Positions 60,282 through 64,000 of a stretch of DNA of 64,000 nt are shown in pieces. The notes below the pieces were generated by a model. That model did not search any database. It saw nothing but the letters and a program-made list of their open reading frames with translations, and was not told the DNA's origin. The first letter of the stretch is position 1, and the number at the start of each line of letters is the position of its first letter. The DNA comes from Paenibacillus algorifonticola (GTDB lineage Bacteria > Bacillota > Bacilli > Paenibacillales > Paenibacillaceae): the NCBI RefSeq assembly GCF_000971975.1, contig NZ_KQ040783.1, forward strand, positions 53,686 to 117,685, in the 5' to 3' direction. The translations under genes were made by a program, and so were the position numbers.

Positions 60282-60545
60282 TTGCAAGTACATAACTTTC
60301 CGCTCTTATCGGTTAAACGGACCATCGGACCCCATTTTCTAGGTCTGGCGATTCCCTTAGGCAGTCTCACTTATACAGGCATAAAGCTGCAATGGATCGT
60401 ATTTCCTTATTACTATATTGCAATAGGAGCGGCATGTGCGGTGTTGATAGCAGCGATGCATGCGATGCTTGAGTTTTTTCTGACTCGATGCAGGACATCT
60501 AGGATGTGTATGCAAACCGGAGTCGGTCTGCTGCTCCTTTCTTAA
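60282..60545 (+). CDS. Doubtful small membrane protein
   Basis: A TTG at 60282 after GAGAGGCG opens an 87-codon frame with two hydrophobic segments (HFLGLAIPLGSLTYTG and YYYIAIGAACAVLIAAMHAM). It lies in the 980-base gap between the MFS and cupin genes and has no recognisable homologue. It could be a remnant of a larger membrane protein or chance. Listed with low confidence only because the hydrophobic blocks are well formed. Confidence 0.25.
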   Translation: MQVHNFPLLSVKRTIGPHFLGLAIPLGSLTYTGIKLQWIVFPYYYIAIGAACAVLIAAMHAMLEFFLTRCRTSRMCMQTGVGLLLLS

Positions 60546-60646
60546 TGTTTATTCGAGGGCAATCTCATTTTCCGATTCAAGGCTGGGGACCCGCAGCCTG
60601 TGATTGTTGCTGGGGCCACGCAGCGTGGGACGCTCACACCATTTTG

Positions 60647-60975
60647 TGAGGACTGAGGTTCCGCTATTCTGGCTTTTGATCCGGTTTCTGGCCGTAAGCG
60701 GACAGGAAAGCCGTTATCGCCCGCATGATCCCGTCAAAATGGCCATTTGCAGCATATTAGCGGCTCCTGTGTCCGCAGCCCGTGCCATAACCCGTAATTC
60801 TGTTGAAATAGCTGCTGCTGTGTCCGCCAAGACTAGCTTTGTGCAGGATGTAAACCCTTGAAACGAAGAGGATAAAGCTGCCTTTCAGTACGTAGGTTCA
60901 CATTCATAAGGGGTGACATTTCCGGTAGGAGAGGGAATACGTTCGAAGCGGGCTCGCTTACCTTTGCATACACAC
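60647..60975 (+). repeat. Large dispersed non-coding repeat, copy B (inverted)
   Basis: This 329-base segment is the reverse complement counterpart of 2622-2981. Matching blocks, read on the plus strand here, are GAGGACTGAGGTTCCGCTAT near 60648, GGCCATTTGCAGCATATTAG near 60741, GCTGCTGCTGTGTCCGCC near 60811, GTACGTAGGTTCACATTCAT near 60890 and GCATACACACC near 60966. Identity is highest in the GCGGAC-containing blocks. The element is intergenic between the MFS and cupin genes, ending next to the terminator at 60990. An open frame at 60604-60861 is not conserved in copy A. Confidence 0.75.
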
Positions 60976-60989
60976 CCTAGCTTAAACAA

Positions 60990-61036
60990 CCTATAATAAA
61001 AAATCCGCCTTAAGCAGGCGGATTTTTTATTATAGG
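60990..61036. terminator. Perfect bidirectional terminator
   Basis: A 21-base perfect inverted repeat begins CCTATAATAAAAAATCCGCC and surrounds a TAAGC loop. It ends 18 bases before the cupin stop codon at 61054 and has T-runs in both directions. It is one of the cleanest terminators in the window. Confidence 0.93.
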
Positions 61037-61053
61037 TCGTTTGAATGTTTGGA

Positions 61054-61518
61054 TTAACGTTTAATTAATTGGAAATCATCATAATGGAAGCCCGGAGAAA
61101 CAATACAGGAGAACAGCGATGGCTCATCGCCAATCGGCTGCGACATTTGCCACTCGCCTGCCGGCACTACCGCTTGCGGCTGTTGGCCGTTAAGCACATC
61201 GCCACCCACAATTATTTCCTTTCTGAGCGTTGGGTCGTCGGCAGTGCCGCCCAGGGAAAGCGTAATTGGGCCGCCCGAATGCCAAATCCACAGCTCATCA
61301 GATAGTACTTTATGCCAATCCGACATCTCATGCGGGTGCAATAAAAAATAAATGGAGGACGCTGCGGCACGTGGTCCGGAATAAGCTTCACCAAGCAGCT
61401 CCTGCGGAATTTGGAAGGAAGCCTTCCACAATTCTTTATACCAACCGCCCTCTACATGCGGTTTTAAGCCCAATGCTTCAACTAACGGCGAAATCGCCTT
61501 ATTCGCTTCACTCATCAT
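61054..61518 (-). CDS. Cupin protein, DUF985 family
   Basis: This 154-residue single-domain cupin matches the DUF985 family: HVEGGWYKELWKA, SSIYFLLHPHEMSDWHKVLS and DELWIWHSGGPITLSL carry the conserved metal-binding-like His residues, and VSPGFHYDDFQLI closes the barrel. Members are widespread in bacteria and plants with unknown substrate, sometimes annotated as sugar epimerase-like. RBS GGAAGGAGATCGA. The terminator at 60990 is its own. It is divergent from the 61670 gene. Confidence 0.9.
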   Translation of the reverse strand: MMSEANKAISPLVEALGLKPHVEGGWYKELWKASFQIPQELLGEAYSGPRAAASSIYFLLHPHEMSDWHKVLSDELWIWHSGGPITLSLGGTADDPTLRKEIIVGGDVLNGQQPQAVVPAGEWQMSQPIGDEPSLFSCIVSPGFHYDDFQLIKR

Positions 61519-61669
61519 TCGATCTCCTTCCAGCTGGAAAAAATGCTTATTTCATTTAATTCCCCCAGTGTATCCTTCACTTGGGACAACGTCAATACCT
61601 TTCGCGGCAGCCTTGTGACATTCGGCCTACAATCATTTATAATAGAAATAAGAGATAGGGGGTGAATAG

Positions 61670-62035
61670 ATGAACAACAACGTTTTGCAGCAGTTGGCAA
61701 GGCAAAGCCGGTTAGTGAAAGGCCTGATCATATTAGCATTGCTGTGTACAGCCGTACTATTTGCCTACCAGGCGGAGGACTTGCCCGAGCTGAAATCCCC
61801 CTCCGATCAACTGACGATTGCAGCAGGCGACCATCATGGTGTGGCGATCCGATATCATTCCGGTATTTTGAAGCAGCTTTCCCAGATGACGCTTATAGGC
61901 ATCACCATCGTTTTAGGCTTGCTCGCATGCCGAAAGCAGCGGCTGATTCCACTATCCATTCGCCGTGCCTTTATACCTCAGCAAATAAAGGATTTATTTT
62001 TGATGCCTGTTAAATTCACCGGAAGCTTTATATAG
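61670..62035 (+). CDS. Small two-helix membrane protein, possible antiporter accessory
   Basis: This 121-residue protein has hydrophobic segments near 17-33 (VKGLIILALLCTAVLFAY) and 71-86 (MTLIGITIVLGLLAC) with a basic C-terminal half. RBS GGGGGTG. It sits 73 bases upstream of the KhtT-like gene, in the place where B. subtilis carries khtS, but it shows no clear similarity to that protein. It may be independent. Function not recognised. Confidence 0.55.
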   Translation: MNNNVLQQLARQSRLVKGLIILALLCTAVLFAYQAEDLPELKSPSDQLTIAAGDHHGVAIRYHSGILKQLSQMTLIGITIVLGLLACRKQRLIPLSIRRAFIPQQIKDLFLMPVKFTGSFI

Positions 62036-62108
62036 TCGATTGCCAGCATTATACGTATCCGTCCTATCACGATAATCACACAAACTCACGGTATAGGAGC
62101 TGGCGAAT

Positions 62109-62600
62109 ATGAATATTAGAGAATCGGATTTACCAGGCATTGGACGTAAGTATCAAATGGAGACGAGAGGCGGCGACAAGCTCGTTGTCGTCATCCATGA
62201 TGACGGAAGAAGAGAAATGTACCATTTTGAATATGATGATCCAGATGACAGCATTTCCATGGTTTCCATGGACGACGAGGAGGCCCGTCAGGTTGCTGCC
62301 ATTATTGGAGGAATGACCTATACGCCGAAGGCGCTCGAGACGATTGAAGTCGCGCTCGACGATTTGACCATTGAGTGGTATAAGGTCGAAGCCGGAGCAA
62401 GCTGCGTAGGCAAAACGATCGGGGGGTCGGATATCCGCAAGCGGACGGGGACGACGATTATCGCCGCGATCGACAAGGATGGCAAGCATATTAATCCGGG
62501 TCCGGATTATATTTTCAAAGCTGATTCTACACTGATAGTTGCAGGTGAACGCCCGCATCTTAAGACGCTTAAGCAGTTGCTCGTGAATGGGAGCCGTTAA
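62109..62600 (+). CDS. khtT: K+/H+ antiporter regulatory subunit KhtT
   Basis: This 163-residue cytoplasmic protein has a KhtT-type N-terminal domain ([20 protein letters not shown]) and a C-terminal RCK_C/TrkA_C domain (about 78-160) with [20 protein letters not shown], the hallmark ligand-binding fold. In B. subtilis KhtT regulates the KhtU antiporter in response to pH and nucleotide ligands such as c-di-AMP. Its stop is two bases from the start of khtU, so they form one operon. Confidence 0.92.
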   Translation: MNIRESDLPGIGRKYQMETRGGDKLVVVIHDDGRREMYHFEYDDPDDSISMVSMDDEEARQVAAIIGGMTYTPKALETIEVALDDLTIEWYKVEAGASCVGKTIGGSDIRKRTGTTIIAAIDKDGKHINPGPDYIFKADSTLIVAGERPHLKTLKQLLVNGSR

Positions 62601-62602
62601 TT

Positions 62603-63841
62603 ATGGATCATCTGGTGCTGGAGATTGGTCTCGCCGTCACTTTGATTGCCCTAGTCGGCTTAATAGCAAATAAAGTAAAATTTTCAGTCATTCCGTTTTA
62701 TATTTTGATCGGGATGGCTGTGGGGCCGCATGCTCCAAAATTCGGCGTTTTCGATTTCCGCTTTATCGAAAGCGCCCCCTTCATTGAATTTCTCGGCCGA
62801 TTAGGCGTGTTGTTTCTGCTCTTTTATCTCGGTCTGGAATTTTCGGTCGGACGCCTGATGAAATCGGGAAAAAACATCGCCGTCGGCGGTACGATTTATA
62901 TTATTATCAATTTTACGCTCGGACTTGTTTATGGCTTCTCCCTAGGCTTCCCGCTTGAGGAAACGCTCATTATGGCCGGTATTACAACGATTTCTTCCAG
63001 TGCCATCGTTGCGAAGGTGCTCGTGGACTTGAAGCGAACCGCGAATCGTGAAACCGAGATGATTCTCGGCATTATTATGTTCGAGGATGTTTTCCTCGCT
63101 GTGTATATTTCCATCCTCTCCGGGCTTGTACTCAGCGGCTCCAGCTCGCTTGGTGGTGTACTCCTCTCCGCATCCTATGCGCTTGGATTTATGCTCCTTG
63201 TACTCGTAGTTGGTCGCAAAGCTGTTCCTCTGTTGAACAAAATATTAAACATCCGTTCGAACGAATTGTTTCTTCTGCTGATCTTCGGCGCCTTATTCCT
63301 CGTCGCAGGCTTTTCCGAAACGATTCATGTCGCTGAGGCGATCGGCGCCCTTCTAGTTGGACTGGTGCTTGCTGAAACCGCTCATATGAAACGGATCGAG
63401 CATCTGATTTTACCCTTCCGTGATTTCTTCGGCGCGATTTTCTTCTTCAGCTTTGGTCTGACGATTGATCCGACGGCGCTCGGAGGCGCAGTATGGCTAT
63501 CGCTAGGTGCTGTTGCCATTACACTGTTCGGGAACGTACTTGCAGGCATGCTTGCGGGCAAAAGTGCAGGGCTTTCGCCTAAAGCATCCGCAAATATCGG
63601 ACTGACAATCGTCTCGCGTGGCGAGTTTTCGATTATTATGGCGAATCTCGGCAAAGCCGGAGGATTAATGGAATTGCTTCAGCCATTTGCTGCCTTGTAT
63701 GTACTGCTGCTTGCGATTTTGGGACCATTGCTCACCAAGGAATCCAAGCTCATTTACACCGGCATGAACAAGGTATTCCGCTTTGATCGCAAGAAGGCTA
63801 AAGAAAAAGAACCACTCAAAGAGCCGGACGTGTCCAATTAA
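62603..63841 (+). CDS. khtU: K+/H+ antiporter KhtU, CPA2 family
   Basis: This 412-residue protein has about 12 membrane helices of the CPA2 (KefB/KhtU) type. The ion-site region has GVLFLLFYLGLEFSVGRL, the second half has ITTISSSAIVAKVL and ADATH-like helices, and the C-terminus ends in a short charged tail. Length matches KhtU (about 410). It exports potassium against protons under KhtT control. It is directly downstream of khtT. Confidence 0.92.
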   Translation: MDHLVLEIGLAVTLIALVGLIANKVKFSVIPFYILIGMAVGPHAPKFGVFDFRFIESAPFIEFLGRLGVLFLLFYLGLEFSVGRLMKSGKNIAVGGTIYIIINFTLGLVYGFSLGFPLEETLIMAGITTISSSAIVAKVLVDLKRTANRETEMILGIIMFEDVFLAVYISILSGLVLSGSSSLGGVLLSASYALGFMLLVLVVGRKAVPLLNKILNIRSNELFLLLIFGALFLVAGFSETIHVAEAIGALLVGLVLAETAHMKRIEHLILPFRDFFGAIFFFSFGLTIDPTALGGAVWLSLGAVAITLFGNVLAGMLAGKSAGLSPKASANIGLTIVSRGEFSIIMANLGKAGGLMELLQPFAALYVLLLAILGPLLTKESKLIYTGMNKVFRFDRKKAKEKEPLKEPDVSN

Positions 63842-63875
63842 ACGACTTTTCTGCCTATGCAGCCTAAAAATTTAA

Positions 63876-63927
63876 CAAGCCTGCCCCGACCGACGAAGTG
63901 TTATTTTCGCAGGTCAAGGCAGGCTTG
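63876..63927 (+). terminator. Terminator downstream of khtU
   Basis: CAAGCCTGCC (63876-63885) pairs perfectly with GGCAGGCTTG (63918-63927), followed by ATTTTTTGC. The 32-base loop contains its own small hairpin. It lies 35 bases after the khtU stop. Confidence 0.7.
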
Positions 63928-64000
63928 ATTTTTTGCTTCCTCGCTACACTGAATGCCCAATGTCTGTTACATAGAGAAATGGTGCATACTGCCCAGTAAG

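Noticed and set aside
60604..60861. 85-codon plus-strand frame
   Set aside because: It falls in dispersed repeat copy B and is not preserved in copy A.

Overview
The window reads as a chromosomal segment of a spore-forming, moderately GC-rich Firmicute, most likely Paenibacillus or a close relative. Pointers are strong GGAGG-type ribosome binding sites with ATG/GTG/TTG starts, a Spo0M homologue, an S-layer-homology (SLH) anchored mega-enzyme, LplABC-type sugar transport with YesN-like AraC regulators, a PrsA-like foldase, a DeoR/DeoC pair, a KhtTU-type antiporter and a Cys-rich coat-like protein. No tRNA, rRNA, CRISPR array or insertion sequence was seen. Genes were identified by reading translations and motifs only; no database search was possible.

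Layout. 0.1-1.7 kb: TetR regulator overlapping an alpha/beta hydrolase. 1.9-3.3 kb: a hypothetical gene, then a repeat-rich non-coding stretch. 3.3-10.7 kb: a 2454-residue secreted SLH protein with two GH43-like propellers and many binding domains. 10.9-13.7 kb: a possible tiny transcription unit, a methionine-aminopeptidase-like and an SRAP-like protein that both lack catalytic residues, and small genes. 13.8-22.7 kb: a carbohydrate locus (binding protein, two permeases, membrane AraC regulator, sulfatase, second AraC regulator). 22.9-25.3 kb: a probable iron-starvation operon (beta-propeller protein, flavodoxin, Fe-S PD-(D/E)XK-like protein) behind two Fur boxes. 25.5-25.9 kb: five tandem 98-bp double-hairpin units. 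26-41.7 kb: housekeeping and membrane genes (threonine dehydratase, aldo/keto reductase, Na+/H+ antiporter, TVP38-like, aromatic acid exporter-like, AlkC-like, Spo0M, MHYT-type kinase, MscL, Nudix, tyrosinase-like, SodC, TraX-like). 42-48.2 kb: signalling cluster (EAL protein, OmpR-type regulator, large hybrid kinase). 48.3-56.2 kb: second aldo/keto reductase, PrsA-like foldase, SulP transporter, deoC-deoR and a divergent secreted 5'-nucleotidase with LysM. 56.4-58.7 kb: a distinctly AT-rich two-gene ATPase plus TOPRIM-like module that looks horizontally acquired and is the best candidate for a little-described defence system. 58.9-63.8 kb: MFS exporter, a second copy of the large dispersed repeat, a DUF985 cupin and a KhtTU-type K+/H+ antiporter.

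Three features stand out beyond the genes. Two independent families of non-coding repeats occur: a double-hairpin family (five tandem units plus three dispersed relatives and a short relic) and a 330-360-bp element present at 2.6 kb and, inverted, at 60.6 kb. Several intact reading frames keep an enzyme fold but have lost its catalytic residues. Finally, the Fur-box operon couples flavodoxin to two poorly characterised proteins.
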